DNA from: Alteribacillus persepolensis
GTDB lineage: Bacteria > Bacillota > Bacilli > Bacillales > Marinococcaceae
Assembly (NCBI RefSeq): GCF_900099605.1
Contig: NZ_FNDK01000021.1
Coordinates: 1-60,431, forward strand
DNA: 60,431 nucleotides
Direction of reading: 5' to 3'
Positions 36,795 through 44,426 of the stretch are shown here, one piece after another (the stretch's first letter is position 1; each line of letters starts with the position of its first letter). The notes beneath the pieces are model-generated. The model did no database searches and had not been told where the DNA came from. It worked only from the letters and a program-made list of their open reading frames with translations. Position numbers and translations under genes: made by a program.

Positions 36795-37292
36795 TTAATC
36801 CATCTTCGGATTAATACGGGTCTTCGGATCATTTGACCATGGTTCTAATACAGGTGTCATATAGTATATTTTCACTTTTCTTTTTTTTAGACGCCATTTC
36901 CCCGTATGATTACTAAGATCATCCCAATATGTCGCTGATATTAATAAAGGTATGCCTACAGCATTTGTAGCCGTAGCTTCAACATCTGCAACAGCAGTAG
37001 CAGTTCCCTTTTCAATATCTACATTAATAACATGATTTGTGGCATGATGGTGCGTTTCTGGAAGGCCTTCCCATATTGCTTTCGTTTTTTCCAGTATTTC
37101 TTTTTTATTCGAACAGTAACCCCACGGGTCCCCAATATCCCAGACTGCATCTTCCTCCCAAACATCTAAAAACAGTTCTTCATCTTTTTTATCCACACCA
37201 TGATTATAATTTGCAATAACTTCTTTAATTTCCTCACGAGCCTCTAAAGCAGCAATACGCTGTTCCAACGTTAAGTTACTCACCGTACTCAT
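36795..37292 (-). CDS. SnoaL-like / NTF2-fold protein (module B)
   Basis: 165 residues, paralogous to the protein at 18939 along its length: LEAREEIKEVIANYNHGVDKKD, EEDAVWDIGDPWG, HHHATNHVINVD, GKWRLKKRKVKIYYMTPVLE. AAGGGG lies 10 bases before the ATG. The fold is shared by hydratases, isomerases and oxygenase beta subunits. It is encoded just downstream of monooxygenase 2 (gap 257 bases), suggesting both serve the same compound. Function cannot be named. Confidence 0.8.
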   Translation of the reverse strand: MSTVSNLTLEQRIAALEAREEIKEVIANYNHGVDKKDEELFLDVWEEDAVWDIGDPWGYCSNKKEILEKTKAIWEGLPETHHHATNHVINVDIEKGTATAVADVEATATNAVGIPLLISATYWDDLSNHTGKWRLKKRKVKIYYMTPVLEPWSNDPKTRINPKMD

Positions 37293-37549
37293 AATTTCAC
37301 TGCCCCTTCTTTTTTAAAATTTGAATGTGTGTGAATGTAAAAACATCCTTTAGAAAAAATAGGCTTGATGAACCCTTATCGCAAAGACTGTTACGTTAAA
37401 ACGAGTATGAACACATCCATCTTATCCAGTGTTTGAAGTACGTCCTGTATCAATCCCAAAACTACCCCGAGCAGAACGTACCAATTTTCAGAAATTTCGA
37501 GGACTGATTTGTAAACGCTCAGCATCCTCTGTCAAAGCTTCCGTATGTT

Positions 37550-38614
37550 TTACTGAGTAATAGTCTTTTTTCCTGTTGGCTTAAAATACGGCATGACATC
37601 ACGAGCAAAATTTTTCATTGTTTTCATGACTTTTCGATGTTCCATATCACCCATTCGGAACCAGTTAGACATACTAGTAATTCCATATTTTTCGATATCT
37701 TCAAGCTTTTCGATAGCAGTATCAGGATCTTCTAATAGAGCAATGCCTGCTTCATTCAAACTTTTCACATCAACCGGTCCAGACATTTCCTGAGCGACTT
37801 CTGCAAATCTTTCATAACTTTCTGCAGCTTTTTCCCCTCTTGCACCAGGCACTTGGTTTAGCACGGTGTCGAAATACCGGGCCATTTCTTTTTCTACATT
37901 TTTAATCGCTTGTTCTTGTGTATCAGCTATATTCATTTGCAAGTTCATATGAATAGAAGGATTAATTCCTTGTTTGATCATTCGGCTTCTAGTCTCAGAA
38001 ATATATTTTTTCAATTCATTCATATCCATTAATGTAGGAGTACACATGAACTCAGTCATCCCTTTTTCAACCGCAATATCAAAGGTAGCCGGGCTTATAG
38101 CAGCTAAATAAAATGGAATTCTCTCTTGTACAGGTTTTGGTGTTAATGACACATTTTCTAGTTGATAATGTTTTCCGTCATAGCTGAAGGTATCGTTATA
38201 CCATAATCCTTTAATGATATCTACACTTTCCCAAAACACTTCTCTAGTATCTTTCATTTCAAGTCCAAGACCTTTAAACTCTACTGGTTGATACCCGCGG
38301 CCTGCACCAAACTTCAGACGTCCGTTACTTAAGTTGTCGACCATCGCAAAGTCCTCAGCAATTCGAACAGGGTTATCAAAGTTTAAGTTACATACGGCCA
38401 TTCCGATATCCATTGTCTTAGTTACCTGAGCAATAGCAGCAGCCGCTACTTGCGGAGACGGCATACTTCCGTAAGCTGTAAAATGGTGCTCTGCCAGCCA
38501 AACACTTTCAAATCCTAATTCTTCCGCATACTGAATTTGCTCTAGCATTTCGTTGTAAGCTTTTTCATACTTGCCGTCATAACATTCCAATACATAAAAA
38601 AGTCCAAATTTCAT
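37550..38614 (-). CDS. LLM-class flavin-dependent monooxygenase 2 (luciferase-like)
   Basis: Paralogue of the enzyme at 22387, alike throughout: MKFGLFYVLECYDGK, LGFESVWLAEHHFTAYGSMP, NPVRIAEDFAMVDNLSNGRL, GAGRGYQPVEFKGLG, PKPVQERIPFYLAAIS and a shared C-terminal NWFRMGDMEHRKVMK block. 354 residues; GAGGAG lies 9 bases before the ATG. Expected to insert oxygen using FMNH2 and O2. A 26-bp perfect palindrome at 38644-38669 lies in its promoter region, unlike the operator in front of paralogue 1, so the two may respond to different signals. Confidence 0.88.
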   Translation of the reverse strand: MKFGLFYVLECYDGKYEKAYNEMLEQIQYAEELGFESVWLAEHHFTAYGSMPSPQVAAAAIAQVTKTMDIGMAVCNLNFDNPVRIAEDFAMVDNLSNGRLKFGAGRGYQPVEFKGLGLEMKDTREVFWESVDIIKGLWYNDTFSYDGKHYQLENVSLTPKPVQERIPFYLAAISPATFDIAVEKGMTEFMCTPTLMDMNELKKYISETRSRMIKQGINPSIHMNLQMNIADTQEQAIKNVEKEMARYFDTVLNQVPGARGEKAAESYERFAEVAQEMSGPVDVKSLNEAGIALLEDPDTAIEKLEDIEKYGITSMSNWFRMGDMEHRKVMKTMKNFARDVMPYFKPTGKKTITQ

Positions 38615-38643
38615 TTAACAACACTCCTCATAAAATATTTATT

Positions 38644-38669
38644 TTAATAACTGCTATAGCAGTTATTAA
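38644..38669. promoter_or_regulatory. Perfect 26-bp palindrome upstream of monooxygenase 2
   Basis: Core ATAACTGCTATAGCAGTTAT extended by TTA/TAA on the outside, 30 bp before the start codon. Candidate operator, different in sequence from the TetR-type sites. Confidence 0.55.
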
Positions 38670-38701
38670 TAAACTTATTTCAAACATTAAATATATTCTA
38701 T

Positions 38702-38933
38702 CTACTGAGATTCCTGTCCTCCGCCTAATTTCCAAACTTGACCAGTAATAAAATTAGCTTCTTTAAATGCTAGAAAAAGTATCAAATTATCTCCTTTTTC
38801 TAGTTTCCCTAATCGCCCAGCCAAGATGAACTCGGAAAAAGACTTTCGACATTTCTGGGGTGTTGTTTCCTAAAATGAGGAAGGCAATTATTCCGGGTGA
38901 GACAGCATCAATAATAAAGCGAAGAACCTTCTC
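38702..38933 (-). pseudogene. C-terminal remnant of a short-chain dehydrogenase
   Basis: Minus-strand translation directly after the ribBA stop gives RFIIDAVSPGIIAFLILGNN (SDR strand after the catalytic Lys) then, after one frameshift, GRLGKLEKGDNLILFLAFKE and NFITGQVWKLGGGQESQ ending at a TAG (38702-38704). These match the C-terminal third of SDRs. The N-terminal two thirds, with nucleotide loop and Tyr-Lys pair, are absent; the break falls at the ribBA end. Confidence 0.7.
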
Positions 38934-40127
38934 TTAAACAGACAATAAATGTCCTAACTTTTTCTGCTTTGTTCTAAGGTATTTTTCGTTATTTTTATCG
39001 CGAGGAAACTGAAGCGGGACACGGTGAATCACTTTTAAACCATAACCGTTTAATCCTTTGATTTTTTTGGGGTTATTCGTTAATAAGTTCATCCTTGTTA
39101 CCCCTATATCACGAAGGATTTGAGCCCCAATACCATAATCCCGCAGGTCAGGAGGAAACCCTAATTTTTCATTAGCTTCAACAGTGTCATAACCTTCTTC
39201 TTGCAACTTGTAAGCTTTCATTTTGTTTAAGAGACCTATACCTCTTCCTTCTTGTCTCATATACAACAATATGCCGCAATCTGACATTGATATCTGCTGC
39301 AGTGCTGCTTCAAGCTGTAATCCACAGTCACATCGGCAAGATCCGAACACATCACCTGTTAAACACTCAGAGTGTACACGAACTAAAGGTGCTTTTTTCG
39401 AAGTAATATCTCCTTTTATTAAAGCGACATGATCTTTGTTCTCCACTGTGTCCGAGTAACCTAAGGCTCTAAAAGTTCCATATTTTGTTGGGAGGTTGAT
39501 TTCTATTTCTTTAGAAACTAGTTTTTCTTTTTGACGCCGGAATTGAATTAAATCCTTTATCGTAATCATTTTCAAATCAAATTGTGCTGCAATTTTCGCT
39601 AGATCCGCACCCCTGGCCATACTGCCATCTTCTTTTATAATTTCACAAATAACGCCTGCTGGTTTACTGTCACATAACTTTGCCAGATCAACAGCAGCCT
39701 CCGTATGACCTGCGCGCCTCAATACGCCTCCGTCTCTGGCTATTAAAGGAAATATATGTCCAGGTTTTTTAAAGTCAGATGCTGTGGTTTCACTGTTAAC
39801 GATTGCTTGTATCGTGGCTGACCGATCAAAAGCAGAGATACCTGTGGTGGTCGATGTATGATCTACACTTACAGTAAACATGGTATGGTGTGAATCCGTA
39901 TTATTATTTACCATCGGAGCAAGACCAAATTTTGCAGCATAGTCTTTTTCAATCGGCGTACACACAAGCCCCCTGCCATACTTAATCATAAAATTAACTG
40001 CTTTCGGTGTGGCTTTTTCTGCTAATACTAAAAAGTCTCCTTCGTTTTCCCGGTCTTCATCATCACAAACAATGACTATGTTTCCTTTTTTCAGTTCTTC
40101 CACAGCCACTTCTATTGAATCAAACAC
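38934..40127 (-). CDS. ribBA: RibBA: 3,4-dihydroxy-2-butanone-4-phosphate synthase / GTP cyclohydrolase II
   Basis: Makes the two precursors of riboflavin from ribulose-5-phosphate and GTP. The N-terminal DHBP synthase part has [14 protein letters not shown] and [12 protein letters not shown]; the C-terminal GTP cyclohydrolase II part has [18 protein letters not shown] (zinc Cys) and [10 protein letters not shown] start at GTG 40127, which gives the canonical MFDSIE N-terminus, 9 bases after AAGGAG, and ~397 residues. No ribDEH genes are near. It lies in the catabolic island behind a promoter overlapped by a TetR-type operator, so it is probably an inducible extra copy feeding FMN to the monooxygenases. 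Confidence 0.93.
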   Translation of the reverse strand: MFDSIEVAVEELKKGNIVIVCDDEDRENEGDFLVLAEKATPKAVNFMIKYGRGLVCTPIEKDYAAKFGLAPMVNNNTDSHHTMFTVSVDHTSTTTGISAFDRSATIQAIVNSETTASDFKKPGHIFPLIARDGGVLRRAGHTEAAVDLAKLCDSKPAGVICEIIKEDGSMARGADLAKIAAQFDLKMITIKDLIQFRRQKEKLVSKEIEINLPTKYGTFRALGYSDTVENKDHVALIKGDITSKKAPLVRVHSECLTGDVFGSCRCDCGLQLEAALQQISMSDCGILLYMRQEGRGIGLLNKMKAYKLQEEGYDTVEANEKLGFPPDLRDYGIGAQILRDIGVTRMNLLTNNPKKIKGLNGYGLKVIHRVPLQFPRDKNNEKYLRTKQKKLGHLLSV

Positions 40128-40175
40128 CCTCACCATCTCCTTGAATGAACATTCATGACAGAGTTGGAAAATTTT

Positions 40176-40193
40176 CAAACAACTGTTTGTTTG
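40176..40193. promoter_or_regulatory. TetR-type operator at the ribBA promoter
   Basis: CAAACAACTGTTTGTTTG: arms CAAACAA/TTGTTTG, also CAAACA(2)TGTTTG. It begins ~5 bases after the -10 of the ribBA promoter on the minus strand, where a repressor would block transcription. Confidence 0.6.
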
Positions 40194-40198
40194 TTTAT

Positions 40199-40227
40199 AT
40201 TATAAAAGCATACGTGATATTTGTAAA
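40199..40227 (-). promoter_or_regulatory. Sigma-A-type promoter of ribBA
   Basis: On the minus strand TTTACA (40227-40222), 17 bases, TATAAT (40204-40199). A good consensus promoter. The rest of the gap to 40431 shows nothing else. Confidence 0.65.
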
Positions 40228-40431
40228 CTTCTATTTTAAATTTTTAGAATTTTTTAATTATTAAATTGGCATTACGCTTGTTTTGTCTGAAAGTACTTTA
40301 GTAGAAATTAAGTGAAACAGATTTTTCAATAAACAGGGGGAAAAATAAAATGCCCCAACTACTGTGAAGCATTTTCGTGTTAGCAGAGTATTTTTATTGA
40401 TAAGTATATAAAAGAAGGTAGGTGAAGCATA

Positions 40432-41049
40432 TTACTTTTCCAAATTTGCAACAGCTTGCCGCACAAACTTTTCGAATTGTTTTCCTATTTCATCCATGGA
40501 ATAGTGGCTCTCCATAGAATACCAACGCTGCATATAATTGTATATTCCAAAAATAGCAAAAACCATTAATTTAGGATCTAAATCATTTCGAAAGTTATTC
40601 GTTTCGACGCCTTCTAAAATGATTTTTCTAAATAAACGATCATATTCATTACCTAAATCGGCAATTTCCCCGCCAAAATCAGAATGAAACCATTCTATGG
40701 AAATCCAAACAAAAAGTTCTGATTGATATTTTTCAAAACTATACACGTGATTTTTTAGAGCCCGTCCTAATTTTTCTGCAGGGCTGGATTCGGATTCTGC
40801 TATATTTTTTAGATTCATGGTCATTTCGTATAAAGGTCTTTGTACTACCTCATACAGTAGATCCTCTTTTTTGCTGATGTAGTAATACAGACTTCCTTTT
40901 AGCATTCCAACTTCATTCGCAATATCTTCAAGTGTTGCTTCTTTGTACCCTTTCATCCTAAAAACTTCCGCAGCTGCACTTACTATTTTTGCAAATTTTT
41001 CGTTTGATTTTTTTGTATTAAAGGAACGTTTTTTTACTTCCTTCAACAT
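40432..41049 (-). CDS. TetR-family repressor, likely master regulator of the island
   Basis: 205 residues. Residues ~18-66 are a TetR helix-turn-helix (IVSAAAEVFRMKGYKEATLE, DIANEVGMLKGSLYYYISKK); the rest is an all-helical ligand domain of the kind in KstR2-like repressors of CoA-dependent catabolism. AAAGGAAGG lies 8 bases before the ATG. Its own promoter (41091-41119) is directly followed by an operator (41073-41090) that also occurs at ribBA and upstream of monooxygenase 1 and the thiolase operon, so autorepression and control of those genes is likely. The inducer, perhaps an acyl-CoA, is inferred. Confidence 0.85.
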   Translation of the reverse strand: MLKEVKKRSFNTKKSNEKFAKIVSAAAEVFRMKGYKEATLEDIANEVGMLKGSLYYYISKKEDLLYEVVQRPLYEMTMNLKNIAESESSPAEKLGRALKNHVYSFEKYQSELFVWISIEWFHSDFGGEIADLGNEYDRLFRKIILEGVETNNFRNDLDPKLMVFAIFGIYNYMQRWYSMESHYSMDEIGKQFEKFVRQAVANLEK

Positions 41050-41072
41050 GACGACCGCCTTCCTTTAAATTT

Positions 41073-41090
41073 CAAACAGTTGTTTGTTTT
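41073..41090. promoter_or_regulatory. TetR-type operator at the tetR promoter
   Basis: CAAACAGTTGTTTGTTTT contains CAAACA(2)TGTTTG and starts directly after the -10 box of the tetR promoter on the minus strand. Fits autoregulation. Confidence 0.6.
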
Positions 41091-41119
41091 ATTATAACAA
41101 CCTTTTATTTATTACTCAA
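41091..41119 (-). promoter_or_regulatory. Sigma-A-type promoter of the TetR gene
   Basis: On the minus strand TTGAGT (41119-41114), 17 bases, TATAAT (41096-41091), same geometry as the ribBA promoter. Confidence 0.65.
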
Positions 41120-41183
41120 TCTTTTCTTCATTTAGATGAAAAACCTCCATTTCCAATCTATCATCCGTTATTCCGCATATTAC

Positions 41184-41213
41184 TTAAAAAAGCCGTCCCC
41201 CTGTGGAACGGCT
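41184..41213 (-). terminator. Terminator after esterase gene
   Basis: On the minus strand AGCCGTTCC pairs with GGACGGCT, followed by TTTTTTA. Confidence 0.85.
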
Positions 41214-41235
41214 CTTTATCAATTGGATTTTATTA

Positions 41236-42189
41236 TTAACTAGAATGCTTGTACGAAAGATTTTTCTTTAAGGAGTTTCCGACTTGTTCAATTGACCTTC
41301 TCGCATCATCCATAATTCCAGACATCCAGAAAAATCCGTGAATCTGACCATCATATCGTGTGCGTTCAACAGGAACCCCAGCTTCTTTTAGACGGTCAGC
41401 ATATTCCTCGCCCTCATCTCGTAATACATCGTATTCTGCAGTAATTACCAGTGCGGGGGGAAGATTGCTCAAATCATCTGCACGAAGCGGTGCAGCATAA
41501 GGGTTTGTTCTATCTTCTTTGTCAATATAATGGTCAGAAAACCAATGCATCCCTGCTGTCTCCAAAAAGTGACCTTCTCCATTTTCCCGATATGATCCCG
41601 TATCAAAAGTAAAATCAGTTACAGGATAGATTAAATACTGATAAGCGATAGATGGGCCGCCACGATCTTTAGCCATCAAAGGCACTACTGCAGCCAGATT
41701 GCCGCCGGCACTGTCTCCTCCTACAGCCAAACGTTCTGGATCTCCATTGTACTTAGAAATGTTTTCTGAAACCCATTTTGTAGCTGCATAGCAATCTTCA
41801 GGTGCAACAGGAAACTTATGTTCAGGGGCAAGTCTGTAATGAACAGATACAACCAAACATTCAGAAACATTCGTAACAGTTCGTAGAGTGGAATCCGCAA
41901 CCTCTAAATCCCCTGTTACCCAGCCGCCGCCAGGATAGTAAACAAATACAGGAAACGGACCTTCACCTTCAGGAGTATAAATGCGAATGTCAATGTCTGT
42001 ACCGTTAACTGGAATGGATAAATCTTCAACCTTTGCCACGTTTTCGGGTTCTCCGCCTATGGCTTTAAAGTTTTCAAGAAGTGCATTTCGGTTTTCTTCC
42101 ACCGTCATTTCCTCGATTGCAGGAGCACCTTCTGCTTTTGCTGCTGCAATTTGATCCAAAAAAGCTTTCGCTTGTGGATGTAATGGCAT
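41236..42189 (-). CDS. Alpha/beta hydrolase, hormone-sensitive-lipase family
   Basis: An esterase or lipase-like hydrolase of 317 residues. The nucleophile elbow is GGDSAGGNLAA, the acid AEYDVLRDEGEEYA and the His is in GQIHGFFW. The oxyanion-hole motif, usually HGGG, reads PGGG (FVYYPGGGWVTGD), so the first His is replaced by Pro. GGGGGG lies 7 bases before the ATG. A single-gene unit between the two TetR genes. It might open a lactone formed by a Baeyer-Villiger-type monooxygenase, but this is only a guess from context. Confidence 0.88.
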   Translation of the reverse strand: MPLHPQAKAFLDQIAAAKAEGAPAIEEMTVEENRNALLENFKAIGGEPENVAKVEDLSIPVNGTDIDIRIYTPEGEGPFPVFVYYPGGGWVTGDLEVADSTLRTVTNVSECLVVSVHYRLAPEHKFPVAPEDCYAATKWVSENISKYNGDPERLAVGGDSAGGNLAAVVPLMAKDRGGPSIAYQYLIYPVTDFTFDTGSYRENGEGHFLETAGMHWFSDHYIDKEDRTNPYAAPLRADDLSNLPPALVITAEYDVLRDEGEEYADRLKEAGVPVERTRYDGQIHGFFWMSGIMDDARRSIEQVGNSLKKNLSYKHSS

Positions 42190-42317
42190 ACTTTATCCCC
42201 CCAACTTTGGTAATCGCTTTCAACGACATTATATACGCACATCAAATTAAAAAGCAACTCAATTTTAATAAAATTAAGAAAATTAAATATATTTTACAGT
42301 GTTTATTAATTACTTCT

Positions 42318-42889
42318 TTAAGCTCGTAAAAGGATTTTTGCCTGCTTCACACTTTGATTTGTTAAATTATTATGTGATGAAATAGCCCAATCATAAACTC
42401 CCCCGCGCACCCATATTGTAATTAGCAAAGTCATTTCTTCCGAGTCGTAAACCATAGTAAATTCTTCATTTTCTTGACCTTCGCACACGTATGAATTCAC
42501 AAGCTGATAAATTAACCTATCCGTTTTTGCAAGATGACTTTAGCTTTCAGGATTACTAAGATAAATGATTGTTACCAATTCTTTACCAATTGTGCCTCTT
42601 ATATATTCCATCTGCCCTTCCGTTAATTTAACTATTTTTTCTGCAGCACTCAAATGACTTGGCAGCACTTTTGTAAGATTTTATAAAAGTAATCCATTTC
42701 GTTGAAGATATGGAGAAAGATTTCATGTTTTGTTTTGAAATATATATATAATGTACCTTTTGATACACCAGAATGTTCAACAATTTTATCTACGGTTACA
42801 TGCTGGTAGTCACACGTGCTTATTAATTGAATGGCTGAGTTTAAAAGCTTCTTTTTTGTTTGTTTTACTTGCCGTTTTTGTGTCGTCAT
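42318..42889 (-). pseudogene. Broken TetR-family regulator gene
   Basis: The N-terminal part (MTTQKRQVKQTKKKLLNSAI, VDKIVEHSGVSKGTLYIYFK) is a clear TetR helix-turn-helix. The frame then hits TGA near 42650; a one-base shift restores coding (EKIVKLTEGQMEYIRGTIGK). An in-frame TAA at 42540-42542 interrupts it again before LAKTDRLIYQLVNSYVCEG and a C-terminus ending VKQAKILLRA at 42318. So one frameshift and one stop disable a ~190-residue regulator. A TGAC(5)GTCA site at 42963 may be its old operator. Confidence 0.75.
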
Positions 42890-42962
42890 GAAAACACACA
42901 CTTTTTTGAAAATATGAAATATTGACAATTATAAAAAAATAATATACCATAACTTTACTAAG

Positions 42963-42975
42963 TGACCAATAGTCA
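42963..42975. promoter_or_regulatory. Possible operator between broken TetR and Fe-ADH genes
   Basis: TGACCAATAGTCA (TGAC-5-GTCA), a layout used by several TetR regulators, lies in the divergent region (42890-43189) of the TetR pseudogene and the iron alcohol dehydrogenase. Confidence 0.4.
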
Positions 42976-43189
42976 TTGATGTTACAAATAAAATTTTTAG
43001 CGATTTTAAGCAGATCCTCATACTATTTACTGCCCCTTGCTCTTTTACGTTGCCGCATCAAATAAACCAGCACACGTCTGCAGTAATGGCTTTACGGCAT
43101 TTACATGTATCTCAATAACTCTCCTACTCAACCGGAACAACTAGGCGGTATAGAAGTATTGAAAAAAGAATAATGAAAGGGTTTTTGTT

Positions 43190-44371
43190 ATGATTTATCA
43201 AAACCTTCCTGTTAATCGAATTCATTATGGAGTAAACGTCGTGGAGCAGAAACTTCTTCATGAAATACAGCAGTTAAAAGCTAGTAAAGTCTTAATAGTA
43301 ACTACTAACAGTATAATAAAAACAAATCCATACAAGAACTTGATTCATCTGCTTCATGAAAACCACGTCGAAACGTATGAAACAATTTTAAAACAACATG
43401 TACCAGGTAATGTGTTAATGCAAAACATTCAAGATATAACCCGTTTTAATCCTGATCTGATTATCAGCTGCGGAGGTGGCAGTCCGATTGATGCCGGAAA
43501 AATTCTATCTTTTATCCTAGCTGAAAACATTCAGTCGGAGGAAGATATTTATCCTTATTCCGTCAACGTTGCAGAAAAAACTCTAAACATGTCTCATTTT
43601 GTTCCCCACATCACTATTCCAACGACATTGTCAGCCGCTGAATTTACAAGTATCGCGGGAATCACAAACAGTAAAAACCGTGCCAAATATAAGTTTTCGC
43701 ACTTAAATATGACTCCATCTTTCGTCTTTTTAGACCCAGTTTTTACAAAAGACACACCAGACTGGCTTTGGACTTCCACTGGTATGCGAGCTGTCGATCA
43801 TGCAGTAGAAACCCTTTATTCTCCTTTTCCTAATCCAGTAAACACCGGCTTAGCTTTACAAGCTTTAAAGAAACTGTATAAATACTTACCGCTCAGTAAA
43901 AACAACCCTTCGCAACTAGAATACCGTCTCGAGTGTCAAATGGGGGCTTGGCTGTCATTGTTCTCTGTTGTAAATATTAAGTTAGGACTTTCACACAGCA
44001 TCGGTCATCAGTTAGGCTCTACGTATGATATCCCCCACGGAATGACATCAGCTATTATGCTTCCGCATGTAATGACGTTTCTCTTGCCGCGTACCTATGA
44101 GGAACAAGCTCGGATCCCGGAAGCATTAGGAAAAACAGATCAAAATAAAAGTGTAAAAGAAAAAGCAGAAATGTCTCCAGACCTTATTAAAAATCTTATT
44201 CTAGAGTTAGACATACCTCATCAATTAAGAGATTTTAATGTAACAAAAGAAAGCCTTCCGGAAGTAGTCCACCATATACTTATGGACATTCAGGGTGAAG
44301 AAAATACAGTTGTTTTGGAAACAACGGACTTGAATAAAGAAATATTTTCTCTATTAGAAAAGGCTTGGTAA
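43190..44371 (+). CDS. Iron-containing alcohol dehydrogenase family (maleylacetate-reductase-like)
   Basis: 393 residues. SCGGGSPIDAGK is the dinucleotide-binding loop; TIPTTLSAAEFT follows; metal ligands are expected in MRAVDHAVE, LSHSIGHQLG and IPHGMTSAIMLPH. The branch with a short N-terminal domain and these motifs includes maleylacetate reductases (end of hydroxyquinol pathways) as well as true alcohol dehydrogenases, and I cannot separate them. AAAGGG precedes the ATG. It is divergent from the broken TetR gene and followed by an acyl-CoA synthetase 55 bases on, so loss of the repressor may leave both unregulated. Confidence 0.82.
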   Translation: MIYQNLPVNRIHYGVNVVEQKLLHEIQQLKASKVLIVTTNSIIKTNPYKNLIHLLHENHVETYETILKQHVPGNVLMQNIQDITRFNPDLIISCGGGSPIDAGKILSFILAENIQSEEDIYPYSVNVAEKTLNMSHFVPHITIPTTLSAAEFTSIAGITNSKNRAKYKFSHLNMTPSFVFLDPVFTKDTPDWLWTSTGMRAVDHAVETLYSPFPNPVNTGLALQALKKLYKYLPLSKNNPSQLEYRLECQMGAWLSLFSVVNIKLGLSHSIGHQLGSTYDIPHGMTSAIMLPHVMTFLLPRTYEEQARIPEALGKTDQNKSVKEKAEMSPDLIKNLILELDIPHQLRDFNVTKESLPEVVHHILMDIQGEENTVVLETTDLNKEIFSLLEKAW

Positions 44372-44426
44372 ATAATCCCTTTTTTGAAAACGCTTTAAAA
44401 TCCATTGACTTTTTGGGGTGATAATA

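Noticed and set aside
37490-37549. Short coding-like run VKHTEALTEDAERLQISPRNF after monooxygenase 2
   Set aside because: Only ~20 residues, no start, no family match; too short to call a remnant.
40128-40431. Possible FMN riboswitch before ribBA
   Set aside because: I saw none of the conserved RFN helices or loops, and the leader to the promoter is too short for one.
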